Source: UBA9926 sp038131595
GTDB taxonomy: Bacteria; Pseudomonadota; Gammaproteobacteria; Pseudomonadales; Azotimanducaceae
Assembly: GCA_038131595.1 (NCBI GenBank)
Contig: JAYPPR010000008.1
Span: forward strand, 1,116,001 to 1,180,000
Direction of reading: 5' to 3'
DNA: 64,000 nucleotides
This document shows positions 53,297 through 63,826 of the stretch, one piece after another (positions within the stretch are counted from its first letter, which is position 1; every line of letters begins with the position of its first letter). Position numbers and translations under genes: made by a program. The notes under the pieces were generated by a model, which saw only the letters and a program-made list of their open reading frames with translations, was not told where the DNA came from and ran no database searches.

Positions 53297-54478
53297 TTAA
53301 GCAGCTTGTTGGGATGGGTGATCGTGAAGGGACTCGTCCAGCCCACGGCCCATCAAATCAATGAAATTGTCTCTGTAAAAGCGACCGAAAGCCTCGTCGC
53401 TAATGCCTTCCATGTTGTCCTCAAAGCGTTTGACCGGGTTACGGCCACCCTCTACATGAGGAAAGTCGGATGAGAACAGCAGCATGTCTGGACTGGACTC
53501 CCGAAGGATCCAACCGGTTGGCTCATGGCAATACGGCGTGACTCGTAACTGACGCTCAGCCAGTTCGCTTGGTTTCATCGACAGCGCTTGAAGTCGCGCC
53601 TCGCCCTTGCGGAAAGCCTCGAACCCTGAATCCATGAAGCGAAGCCAGCTAGGCAGCCAAGAAGCCCCAAGCTCGATGACACCAAACTTAAGATTAGGGT
53701 GCCGATCAAACACGCCGTCGAAAATCAGCGCGGTCATGGTTTGCCAAATGGAGAGCGGAATCGCCATGTAGCTGAGCCCAGTAAAGTTCTCATCACCCCC
53801 ATGGAAATCTTTGACCTTTTCGCCCCCGTTTTCGGTGTAGGCCATGCTCATTTTTTCCTCGCCACCCACGTGGAACAAGATGGGGATGCCGGCTTCTTCT
53901 GCCGTGGCCCAAAGGGCATCAAAGCCGCGATGGCTTGGGCTATGGTTTGCCGGGCACATGGAGGGCACAACGAGGCCTTTGCAGCCGAGTTCGAGCGCCT
54001 CTTTAGCAATGGGTAACGCTGCGTCAACGTCTGACAGCGGCACATAGCCTGTGGCCAGCAGTCTTCGGTCAACCGAGCAAAAGTCCGTATTCATTCTGTT
54101 ATGAGCTCGAGCAGCCGCTTGCGCGAGCTTTGGGTTCTTCTCGTCGAGCCCGAAGTTGCCGAGCGCAGCGGTAGTAAAAACGAGTTGGCTAGTTACGCCC
54201 AAGAGATCAAGGGTCTTGGGTCGATCTTGATTACGGTACGCACCGAGGGCGAGGTGATTTTTGCGCTGCAAGAGCTCAGCCTCATCGCCGGCGCGGAATT
54301 CTGGGTCGTCTTGCTTCGCCTCAGCCGCCGCCAAGTCTTGGGTGACGGTCACTGCTTTGTTGGCTTCGCTTATAAATTCCTCTCGGTAGCTTGGCTCGAG
54401 GTATTCGAGAATCTTGTCCGGCATTTCCATGACGTGAGAATCCGCGTCGTGCACGGTGCGACCTTCAACGTAAGCCAT
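53297..54478 (-). CDS. Amidohydrolase 2 family (ACMSD-like) protein
   Basis: The 393-residue product has HDADSHVMEMPDKILEYL near residue 10 with the metal-binding DxH, GLVVPSMCPANHSPSHRGFD near 165, ILFHVGGEEKMSM near 196 and LLFSSDFPHVEGGR near 345 with the distal metal aspartate. The family has a TIM barrel and decarboxylates or hydrolyses ring-type acids. It is probably in one operon with the phosphotransferase 92 bases downstream. Confidence 0.85.
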   Translation of the reverse strand: MAYVEGRTVHDADSHVMEMPDKILEYLEPSYREEFISEANKAVTVTQDLAAAEAKQDDPEFRAGDEAELLQRKNHLALGAYRNQDRPKTLDLLGVTSQLVFTTAALGNFGLDEKNPKLAQAAARAHNRMNTDFCSVDRRLLATGYVPLSDVDAALPIAKEALELGCKGLVVPSMCPANHSPSHRGFDALWATAEEAGIPILFHVGGEEKMSMAYTENGGEKVKDFHGGDENFTGLSYMAIPLSIWQTMTALIFDGVFDRHPNLKFGVIELGASWLPSWLRFMDSGFEAFRKGEARLQALSMKPSELAERQLRVTPYCHEPTGWILRESSPDMLLFSSDFPHVEGGRNPVKRFEDNMEGISDEAFGRFYRDNFIDLMGRGLDESLHDHPSQQAA

Positions 54479-54619
54479 GGTAGTTCCTTCAGTAGTGAAT
54501 CGTTGAAATTAGTGAATTTTGCGAGCGGGGCAACTGTCGGGCATCGTCCGACCCCCTTGTTTTTTGTGGTCGCATGAACAGGCCTGTGAGAGGATCGATC
54601 TTTCCTTTGGGGTGTGTGA

Positions 54620-55950
54620 GTGGACCAACGAACGAAGAATTTGCTCGAACGACCCCTTTTGCCGCTGATTTTGGGTCTTACTGCACCCAATACCAGCGCC
54701 TTTGTCGTGCAGTCACTGGTCATTCTTTGAGGTTTGGATGATCGGCCAACTGGGCACGCAGGCGCTAGCAGCGATGGCCTTGGTATTTCCCTTCCTAATC
54801 TTGATTCAAACGATGTCAGGTGGTGCCCTGGGCGGCGCAATTTCCTCGGCTGTTGCCCGCACCCTGGGTTCTGGCGAGCCCGAGCTCGCTTCCCGACTGA
54901 TCTGGCATGCCCTTTACTGCTGCTGGGCAGGCGCTTTGGTATTTTGTCTATTGGCTGATCGGCGAAACATTCCTTCAGTTCCTGGGTGGAGGTGGCGAAG
55001 TACTGCGACTCGCGCTGATGTATTCGGACCTTTTGTTTTTTGGAGGCGTGGTCATTTGGATGTCTTCAGGGCTGAGTGCGGTATTCAGAGGCATGGGTAT
55101 GATGGGATTCTCGGCGTCGACGATGCTGATCGGGTCTTGCCTGCAAGTACCGCTCTCAGCTGGCCTGATATTGGGTTGGTTTGGGTTGCCGCAGTTGGGG
55201 CTTACGGGCGCTGTCTTATCAACGCTGATCGTGTCATCCCTCATGACGCTTGTATTTCTTGTGAAGCTCGCAGGCAGAGCAGCGATGGTGCGGCTTAGCC
55301 TAAAGCTCAAGCAGTTTGATGCCTCGCTGATGGAGCGCATCATGATGGTGGCGAGGCCCGCCTCGTTATCACCGCTGATGACCGTCGCCACGATCTTAGG
55401 CTTGACTGCTTTGGTTGGGCGCTCAGGCGACGTCGCACTTGCGGGTTACGGCATTGGTACCCGCGTTGAATTTTTAATGACCCCGATTGTTTTTAGCATC
55501 GGCACCGCACTCACGACGGTGGTGGGTACGAGCATGGGCGCGGGAAAAGTTGATCGCGCGGAAAGAGCAGGCTGGGTGGGGGCAGGGCTCGCGGCTGCCA
55601 TTGGCGGTTTGATTGGCGTAACTCTGGCGTTGATTCCAGGGGTCTGGATTCCGCTATTCACCGATGATCTAGCAACGCAGGCTAGGACACAGATTTATAT
55701 TCAGTGGGTGGGGCCTTGTTACGTGTTTCTTGCCGTAGGGTTAGTGCTTTATTTTGCCTCCCAAGGGGCAGGGCGTATGCGCTGGCCAATTACCGCCACT
55801 TTTACACGATTCGCGGTGGCGATGGGGCTCTCCCTCTTCCTGCTGAGTCAGGGTGGGGTTACCGTGATAGTTGTGATCGCGGCGGCTTCGGGCATGACGC
55901 TGTACGGTTTGATGATCGTCATTGCGCTCTGGCGCGGCGCTTGGCGGTAA
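54620..55950 (+). pseudogene. MATE-family efflux transporter gene with two frameshifts
   Basis: From a GTG at 54620 the frame encodes RPLLPLILGLTAPNTSAF and stops at 54728. The next frame carries VWMIGQLGTQALAAMALVF; a third, from about 54940 to the stop at 55950, carries YWLIGETFLQFLGG and the rest of the transporter (GTALTTVVGTSMGAG near the C-terminal half, about 10 further membrane segments). Together they give one full-length MATE Na+/H+-coupled drug efflux protein. Two small indels, near 54725 and 54940, break it. Confidence 0.8.
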
Positions 55951-56044
55951 GATTTAGAAAGTAGCCTCCAGCATGAGCTAAGTTTACCCTTCGAGAAGGT
56001 GCGTTCACGAGCCGTGATGATTGATCACATGCACAGCGCTTTGC

Positions 56045-59000
56045 TTAGTCTTTAGTATCGTCCAGCGGAAAATTATCTTGTCCGTCAGGAATGCCATCGT
56101 CATCGGAATCCGGATCTAGTGGATCAGTACCGGCGGCGATTTCATCGATATCTGAGAGACCATCGCCATCGTCGTCGGTGTCGGCGTTGTTGCCGGTGCC
56201 GTCGCCATCGGTATCGATAGACTCATTGCTATTGAATGGAAAAGCATCGCTTGCATCACCAACCCCATCGTTATCGGTATCTGGATTTAAAGGATTGGTT
56301 CCGATAGCCAGTTCATCGGCGTCAGTCAGGCCATCATTGTCGTCGTCCAGGTCTTCAGAGACCAGTTGTTGAATCGGCTTCATTCTTTCCTTCGAGCCAA
56401 GAATCAGGCTGGCCGTCACTGTCCGTGTCGGTATCCGCGGCTGGGTCGTTCGGGAACGCATCTGTATTGTCTCCCGTTCCGTCTTGATCTTCGTCGAACC
56501 ATTCTGAGGGATTCTCGGGAAATGCATCGATCGCATCGGGATAGTCATCTCCGTCTCGATTCGGGCAGTCATTGGTCGGGGTGATTCGACGAAAGGCGCG
56601 AGGTTCGCTGCTGTGCAGACGTCATTTCCGGAAACGTCAAGGGTCTGAGGGGAAGACCAGCAAGAGGAGATAAGTCAGCCACCCCTACGCTTTCCATCTG
56701 CAAAGAGATCAAGGAATCCCAAATTTTTTAACGGGTTTCTTGAGCGTCGATCGGCATCCGCCCAATGTTGAGGGTTGTTATGTCGGAGATTGCTGATAAA
56801 ACCCAACGAAGTGATCTTGGTACCGGACACATTCCTCGAGCCTTTGAGCTGAGATAAGGCGCCGTCTTGATCGGATTGTGCAGGTCGCTGGATTTAAACC
56901 GTTTTGAAGGCCCTCTAAACTAGATATATCGTGTCGGCACATGAAATTGCCTGATTAACATCCACCTGATCTGGGGCAAGCAGCGTCATCCACGATTGAG
57001 ATCAGTAACGCTAGCGATGGCGGTAATCAGAGGGAGACGCCAGAATCGACCGTCAATCGGATAGTTGTCTTCGGCGGAATGCCATCGCCATCGATGTCGG
57101 GATCTTCGCATTTGGTCGCCGTCGCCATCGATGTCCTCGTCCATTCCCAGTTCAAGGCACTTCGGTGTCACAAGTATTGGGAGCGATCCTTATCGGTATC
57201 TAATCGGCCACCGATAGCGATTTGAGGATAGCGATCACTAACGTCCTCAATGCCGTCATTGTCATCATCGTTGTCAAGCACTAACCCTAGTGTTGAGTTG
57301 CTTGCATCTTTGCCCGGCAACCAGTCATCTGGTTTGCCGTCCTCGTCTTTATCCACGCCGGCGGCTGGATCGCGAGGAAAGGCATCGGAAATATCGTCTA
57401 CACCGTCTCCATCGCTATCGACTGACCTGTTGGGGTCATTGGGGAAGACATCTGCGACATCGCCTATTCCATCTTCGTCGGAGTCTTTAGATTCCGATGG
57501 ATCAAGCGGGAAGACGTCGTCTTCATCACTGAAGCCATCGTTATCATCGTGATCAGCATTGTTACCAAAGCCATCGTTGTCGGTATCGCTGCTCATCTGG
57601 ATTTACCGGGAAGTCGTCCTTTCCATCTAGGGCTCCGTCTCCATCAGAATCCGGATTCAGCGGGTCCGTCTCGAGCGTAATTTTCTCGAGGTCGCTCAAC
57701 CCATCATTGTCGTCATCCAAGTCTTCAGTGAGACCAGTTGTTGAATCGGCTTCACTCTTTCCCTCGAGCCAAGAATCAGGCAGTCCGTCACCGTCTGTAT
57801 CCACTGAGGCGCAGCATCATTTGGGAAAGCGTCTTCAGGATCTAAGACACCGTCTCCATCGGAGTCCGCAAGAGTGGGATTACTGCCAATGGTTTGCTCT
57901 TCAAGGTCGGTCAACCCATCGTTGGCGTCGTCTGAGTCTTCAGTCAGGGCTGGATTTAATAGGCTGCCGGTGAAACCCTCGTTCCACTCGTCTGGTTGCC
58001 CGTCTTGATCACTGTCACGAGAGGCGGATGAATCCAACGGATATTCGTCTTGAGCATCTGGCGTGCCATCGTCGTCGTCATCCAAGTCCTCAGTTAGACC
58101 AGTTGTTGAGTCGGCTTCATTCTTTCCTTCGAGCCAAGAATCAGGCTGTCCGTCACCATCTGTATCCACTGAGGCGGCAGCATCATTTGGGAAAGCGTCT
58201 TCAGGATCTAAGACACCGTCTCCATCGGAGTCCGCTAGAGTGGGATTGCTACCAATGGTTTGCTCTTCAACATCGGTCAACCCATCATTGTCATCATCTA
58301 GATCTTCAGAATTGCCCACTCCATCATTGTCGCTGTCGAGATTTTCTGTTGGATCTAGCGGAAATTGATCGTCACTATCATTAAAGCCGTCTCCATCAGA
58401 ATCAGGATTCAGCGGGTTCGTCTCCAGTGTAATTTCCTCAAGATCGGTCAGTCCATCATTGTCGTCATCGAGATCTTCGGTAAGTTCCGGATTTAACAGG
58501 CTACCGGTGAAACCCTCGTTCCACTCGTCTGGCTGTTTGTCACCGTCCGTATCCACTGAGGCGGCAGGTCAGGGGGGAAACCAATCCGATGCTCGTCGTC
58601 TTCAGAATCAGGGTCCAGAGGGTTCGTCTCGAGCGTAATTTCCTCAAGGTCGCTCAACCCATCAGTCGTCATCCAGGTCTTCAGTGAGCAGTTGTTGGCT
58701 GGGTGAAACCCTCTTTCCAGGGAGCCAAGCTGCCCATCACCGTCATCGGTGTCCACTGTGGCCGAGTCGAGCGGGAATGCATCATCAAGATCAGGAACCA
58801 GGAGTCGGCGTGACTACTAGCTCTGGCTTCCTCTTCAAGATCGTTAAGCCGTCATTGTCATCATCCGGATCAGCGTTGTTGCCAATGCCATCACCATCGG
58901 TGTCTGTAGATTCTAAGGGGTCGAATGGAAAAGCATCGACTGCATCACTGAATCCATCGTTATCGTCGTCAAGATCACCGCATCGGCTGACTCCGAAGGA

Positions 59001-60761
59001 TCGAATGGGGCTTGAATCGCCAGTTCCATCGCGATCAAAGTCGCAGCACTCATTGGGATCCACGGGTAGCTGATCGTAATAGTCGGTTACGCCATCGTTG
59101 TCGTCATCATCGTCGGGCGATACCGTCGCCATCGGTATCCTTTTGCTCCGTAGCATCGGCTGGGAAATCGTCTTCGTTATCGCCTAAGCCATCAAGGTCA
59201 CTATCTTCCACTCGTTAGGGTCATTCGAAATTCGTCGTCAGCATAGCTGTCGCCATCTCGGTCTGCATCTGCATTGTCGCCGATTCCGTCCTTGTCACTA
59301 TCCTTTGTTTTCGTTAGAAAATTCGTCAGTGTTATGACTCCCATCATCGTCGCTGTCTCTAAACTCAGTAGGATCAGGTAACGCGTCGTCGCCATCTCGA
59401 TCATCATCATTGGGATCATCGATGCCATCGCCATCTAGATCTAATTGCTTGGTTCTGTCTAATGGGAAATCATCTCTGAAGTCTTCGACACCATCGTCGT
59501 CGTCGTCGGCGTCAAACACATCTGGAAGACCATCATCGTCGGTGTCCAGATCCAGTTGAGCGCTATCAGTGTTGAATAAGGAGGTGATCTCGACTGCGGC
59601 AATGAAAGAATCAGGGAGATTGATCCAGCATACAAAGCGGAGATCGCGGGGAATATTTCGTTTGCCATGGTCGCGATGAAGAACTCAGCATCGATGCCCG
59701 TGACATTGAGCTGTCGCAAGGTAGGTGGCGACTGAGCTCACGACCTGCTCGTCCACGGGGGTTAACGTCTCATTGAGAAAGCCTAAGCGTCGAAATCGTA
59801 AAAATCCGCCAGTCCATCAGGGGTCAAATGACGTTCGAAATCGAGTTCAGCAATACGCTTCGCAATAGAACGATGCCAGCGCACTGTCGAGGTCAGCAGC
59901 GTGAGCTCAGCAATTGTGGGATTGCGATCAGCTCCATGATGATCCAAAGCTGAACAGACCGCCTCACATAGACCATAGCTTCGGGGTCGCCCGTTTCCGC
60001 GAGCGCCCACCAATCGGCATCCGGTGCGGTATCAAAGTTAGAGGTCAGCCCAAGAGCGGCAGTAACTCTATCTCTAGTTGTCTTCTCCAGGCTTGCAAAG
60101 TACAGAGTGGATATGGGACCGTTGGTCGAGACTGAATCTAAGGCCTTAGAGGTATCCGAAAAGAACGTTGTTTGAATCTCTTCTTCCGCACTCCTAAAAA
60201 GCCAGATCGGGAGGTAATCCAAGTGCGGGAGTTGGTAGCTTTTTCTGGTCGTTTGATCTCGAAGTTGCCAGCTTCATTGGTCACAGTGTCGGCGAGTGGC
60301 CTACCGATCTCATCGCCGGAAAAAACTCGGATCTTTGCTCGGCGCATTGGAATGATCAATGCCCTACCTGTTAATACGTCCACCACTGTGATCGAGATAG
60401 CTAGAACAGTGGTCTCGCTACCGTCTGATACCCGGAAATCGATTTCGTAAGTATTGTCCTGGTTTGCGTCGCTGGGGTCGGCGAACGAGGGACGGTTAAC
60501 GAAAGTAAGAACGCCGTTTTGATTCACAGTGAAAACGGCTGAATCTAGGCCAGACAAGCTGTAGCTTAAGCTGTCGCCATCAGGGTCTGTAGCGAATAGA
60601 TCGGTATCGAGTTGATTACCAGATATCACTTCGAAGTTTGTGGATCCAGAAATGGTGGGAGCGCGATTAGTCTTTGGCTCCTCTGGGGCTCTCTTTTCTG
60701 GATTTTGCCCGCAACCCACAAGCAGCAGGAAGACAAGGATAGTTGCGCGATGACGTCTCAT
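56045..60761 (-). pseudogene. Giant multidomain lipoprotein gene (cadherin-like, TSP3 and LRR parts), heavily frameshifted
   Basis: From 60761 the frame starts MRRHRATILVFLLLVGCGQ, a lipoprotein signal. It continues with cadherin-like sequence (DPDGDSLSYSLSGLDSAVF) and a carboxypeptidase-regulatory-like segment. From about 59.5 to 57.2 kb come calcium-binding thrombospondin type-3 repeats (units of DTDGDGIGNNADTDDD type), then leucine-rich-repeat-like sequence (DLSPLAGLPLR at 56645-56679, SSLEGLQ near 56.9 kb). A last block of TSP3 repeats runs to the stop at 56045. The reading frame changes at least ten times. Corrected, it would be about 1,500 residues and outer-membrane anchored. Confidence 0.75.
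56351..58283. repeat. Long internal direct repeats of the TSP3 region
   Basis: A unit of about 200 bp is repeated, nearly identical, at about 57720-57917 and 58085-58283, with a shorter copy around 56351-56435. Near 57810 one copy has GAGGC-GCAGC where the other has GAGGCGGCAGC, a one-base loss. Near 56357 CAGAGACC replaces CAGTGAGACC, a two-base loss. The copies thus show two of the frameshifts directly. Confidence 0.85.
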
Positions 60762-60999
60762 GCTGGTCTCTGTCCAGTGGTAATAGGGTTAACGGCACTG
60801 AATTATTAAACTTGAGAATTTTTGGATTGTTTTTGGGTGGTGGATTTTATAGTCAGTTTGGGCTTTCCGCATTAACTAGTCTTCGGTTCCAAAGGCTGGT
60901 GAGGGTTGGCTAAACAATCAATGATCGTCTCGATATTATGGTGTGTGAGATGTCTCAGCGCATTTTGAGTATTGGCAAGAAGCTCGATGTTTATGCTCT

Positions 61000-61311
61000 T
61001 TAACAGAGCAATGCTGCGGCGCTGTCTGGCGTGAGTCGTTTGATATCCATATGCTGAATGAGCTGCTGCGGGCGATCGCCCAGCGCTTGTCGCTCCGGTG
61101 AGGCGAAGTAAGCGGCTTCTAACTCCTCGATCTCAGCCTCGCTGCTAAATCTTCGCAGCCAAATGAATTCATTGTCTTCATGATTCACCCAAGTGCCGAT
61201 GATGTGCATGCCAAGCCGTCGGTTAACGGGCCGAATATGAGTCTCAAAAAGCTCAACCCAATCGTCCATGGCCCCGGGCTGGATGGTGTAAGTGCGGAGT
61301 TGGTGAATCAT
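61000..61311 (-). CDS. NIPSNAP family protein
   Basis: The 103-residue protein has HQLRTYTIQPGAMDDWVELF at the start and FIWLRRFSSEAEIEELEAAY near residue 48, typical of NIPSNAP/dimeric alpha-beta barrel proteins, and a short C-terminus. Members are small ligand-binding or monooxygenase-like proteins. It follows the dimethylglycine dehydrogenase-like gene after 80 bases on the same strand, so cotranscription is likely. Confidence 0.85.
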   Translation of the reverse strand: MIHQLRTYTIQPGAMDDWVELFETHIRPVNRRLGMHIIGTWVNHEDNEFIWLRRFSSEAEIEELEAAYFASPERQALGDRPQQLIQHMDIKRLTPDSAAALLC

Positions 61312-61390
61312 GAGTGCTTTAGTTCCTAATTGGTGAACTTGAATAAGGGAGTGAGGCTAAGGAGGCCCTGATGAGATGTAAAGTCTTGGA

Positions 61391-63826
61391 TCAGCGCTTC
61401 ATCCGACTGCCGCTTGGGTCATAAGGCGCTCCGAGTTGTAGCTGGGCGGGGTAGCGCTGGCCAGCGATTTCAATCTCAAACGACGACTCAGCGAGAAAGC
61501 GTTTCGTTACAGCGGGTTCGTGGGTGACGGAAGCAATCGCTAGGTTGCGATCCAATCGATGCCCCCATGCTGCGCTTGTCGTCAGCCCGATTTGGCAGCC
61601 TGCTGAAAATATGGGCTCGTCATGAATCATTCTCGGTGCGTCAGGGGAATCTACGACGACCGTAACGAGGCGCGTTGGCTGTTTGCCGCGCGTTTGCGTG
61701 AGGGCTGCTTTCCCCAAGAAATCTGGCTTTTCCATTGCGACGCAAAACCCCAGGCCCGCGGCCCAGGGCGTGATGTGGTCATGGAGATCATCGCCCCAGT
61801 GCCGGTAGCCCTTCTCCATGCGGCAAGCGTTCATCGCGTAGAAGCCGGCCGGGCGGAGTCCATAGGGCGCCCCCGCGGCAGTAAGGTGCGCGTATAGGTC
61901 AGGGAGTCGGTTCGCGTCGATCACGAGTTCTGCGCCGGATTCGCCAATATAGCTCAGTCGATTGCACCAAAGACTTGCGCCGTCAAACGCAGTCGTCAGC
62001 GATCCATAAAAAGGGATGTCATCGAACGGAATATCGAGTGCCGTGCGAAGAATGGACCCAGCGCATGGGCCCATGAGTCCCACCATTGCGAGATCAGTCC
62101 GATGACTCACCGTCACATCAAATTCGGCCGATTGACGTGTAAGCCACAATAGATCCTTGCGCCAGGTTGCGCAGGCGCTCGTGACTCTAAAGGCTGAGTC
62201 ATCAAGCCGCAGAACGGTGACGTCTGCTTCGATGCCCCCTTGTTCGTTGAGCCACTGGGTATAGACGAGATGACCTGTTCCTACATCGACGTCGTTAGCG
62301 CAGAGCCACTGCATGAAAGAGAGTGCATGAGGCCCCTCGATGTCGAAGATGGGATAACTGGATTGATCAAAGATCACGGCCTGCTCTGCCGCCGCGCGGC
62401 ATTCCTGGGCAACCGCGCCGAACCACTCAGGATCATCGTAGGCGTACCGCCTTCCGGGGCCGGCATCTTTATCGAACCAGAGAGGGCGCTCGAATCCGGC
62501 GAGTTCCCCCCACACGGCACCCGCCTCGCTGAAGGCCTCATGAAGCGGGGAGTGCTGAATGCCGCGGCCCGTTTCGAATTGTCTGTCAGGCCAGTGCAGG
62601 TCATAGAGAAGCCCCAACGCCTCGGTGGTTCGCTCGGCGAGAAATGCTTTTTCGTTCTGAAACGGGTAGGCCCGCCGAATATCGACATCCCATAGATCCA
62701 TAGGCGGGCGCCCACTGATCATCCATTCGGCGAGGACCTTCCCGACGCCCCCCGCGCTCTGGATACCGATGGAGTTAAACCCTGCCGCGACAAAGAGCTG
62801 GTTGACCTCTGGGGTTTCGCCCAGCAGATAGCGATTGTCCGGGGTGAAGCTCTCCGGTCCGTTAAAGAACAATTGCACGCCTGCCTGTTCTAACTCCGGG
62901 AAGCGGGCAATGGCGCGGGTAAAGATGGGCTCGAAATGGGAGAAGTCAGCGGGCAGGCTGTCGAACTCAAAGTTGCTGGGAATGCCTTCTACCGCCCAAG
63001 GCTTCGCGCGACGCTCAAACGCTCCGAGCAGCAGCTTTCCGGCATCAAATTTATAGTAGGCCTCCTCATCAGGAACACGCAGGGTGGGCCGCATCGCTGT
63101 GAAGCGTTCGAGTGGCTCGGTGACAAGGTAAAAGTGCTCAGCAGCCTGAAGCGGCGCAAGCACGCCGTAGCGAGCGAGGAAGTCTCTCGTCCACATGCCG
63201 CCTGCGATCACGACTTGTTGTGCGGTGATGGTTTCGCCTGTAGCAAGCTGCACACCTTTCACGGCACCGTCAGCGAGGACCAACTCGGTGACCTCACTGT
63301 TCTCGATGATGAGTGCGCCTTCCTGCCTTGCCCCCTTCGCAAGCGCAAGGGTGGTATCGATTGGATTCGTCTGACCGTCGCCTGGCAGGTAAACGCCGCC
63401 CCGCGCGTCAGAGAGCGTAATGCCTGGCCACTGCTCGGCTATGAAATCAGGTTCAACCCACTTGCAGGCCACATCGAAGGCGTTGGCCATGGTCGCCTGC
63501 CTGCGCAGTTCCGCCTCGCGTTCCCCATTGAGCGCAAGGGTGATAGATCCCGTTTGCTGGTAGCCGGTTGCCTGTCCGGTAATAGACTCCAATGACTGAA
63601 ATAATTCGGTTGAATACTTGGCGAGGCGAGTCATGTTCTGGGACGCACGAAGCTGCGCCACGAGTCCAGCGGCATGCCAGGTGGTTCCGCTGGTCAGTTG
63701 CTTGCGTTCGAGCAAGACCACGTCGCTAACGCCGGCACGCGCAAGGTGGTAAGCCACCGAGCAGCCGATGATGCCGCCGCCAATAATGACGACTTGAGCG
63801 CTGGTAGGCAGTGTGTCTTTTGTCAT
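61391..63826 (-). CDS. Dimethylglycine/sarcosine dehydrogenase-like flavoprotein with GcvT domain
   Basis: The 811-residue protein has an FAD/DAO domain (VVIIGGGIIGCSVAYHLA at the start, LLERKQLTSGTTWHAAGLV near residue 40 with the flavin-linked histidine region, NGPESFTPDNRYLLGE near 328). An FAO_M-like linker and a C-terminal aminomethyltransferase (GcvT) domain follow (YIGESGAELVIDAN near 650, CRMEKGYRHWGDDLHD near 690). It should demethylate dimethylglycine or sarcosine and pass the C1 unit to folate. The ATG of MTKDTLPTSAQ overlaps the previous gene's stop (ATGA). Confidence 0.9.
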   Translation of the reverse strand: MTKDTLPTSAQVVIIGGGIIGCSVAYHLARAGVSDVVLLERKQLTSGTTWHAAGLVAQLRASQNMTRLAKYSTELFQSLESITGQATGYQQTGSITLALNGEREAELRRQATMANAFDVACKWVEPDFIAEQWPGITLSDARGGVYLPGDGQTNPIDTTLALAKGARQEGALIIENSEVTELVLADGAVKGVQLATGETITAQQVVIAGGMWTRDFLARYGVLAPLQAAEHFYLVTEPLERFTAMRPTLRVPDEEAYYKFDAGKLLLGAFERRAKPWAVEGIPSNFEFDSLPADFSHFEPIFTRAIARFPELEQAGVQLFFNGPESFTPDNRYLLGETPEVNQLFVAAGFNSIGIQSAGGVGKVLAEWMISGRPPMDLWDVDIRRAYPFQNEKAFLAERTTEALGLLYDLHWPDRQFETGRGIQHSPLHEAFSEAGAVWGELAGFERPLWFDKDAGPGRRYAYDDPEWFGAVAQECRAAAEQAVIFDQSSYPIFDIEGPHALSFMQWLCANDVDVGTGHLVYTQWLNEQGGIEADVTVLRLDDSAFRVTSACATWRKDLLWLTRQSAEFDVTVSHRTDLAMVGLMGPCAGSILRTALDIPFDDIPFYGSLTTAFDGASLWCNRLSYIGESGAELVIDANRLPDLYAHLTAAGAPYGLRPAGFYAMNACRMEKGYRHWGDDLHDHITPWAAGLGFCVAMEKPDFLGKAALTQTRGKQPTRLVTVVVDSPDAPRMIHDEPIFSAGCQIGLTTSAAWGHRLDRNLAIASVTHEPAVTKRFLAESSFEIEIAGQRYPAQLQLGAPYDPSGSRMKR

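Noticed and set aside
56091..58368. Plus-strand serine-rich open frames opposite the TSP3 region
   Set aside because: They are the reverse reading of aspartate-rich codons (GAT/GAC) of the minus-strand repeat gene.
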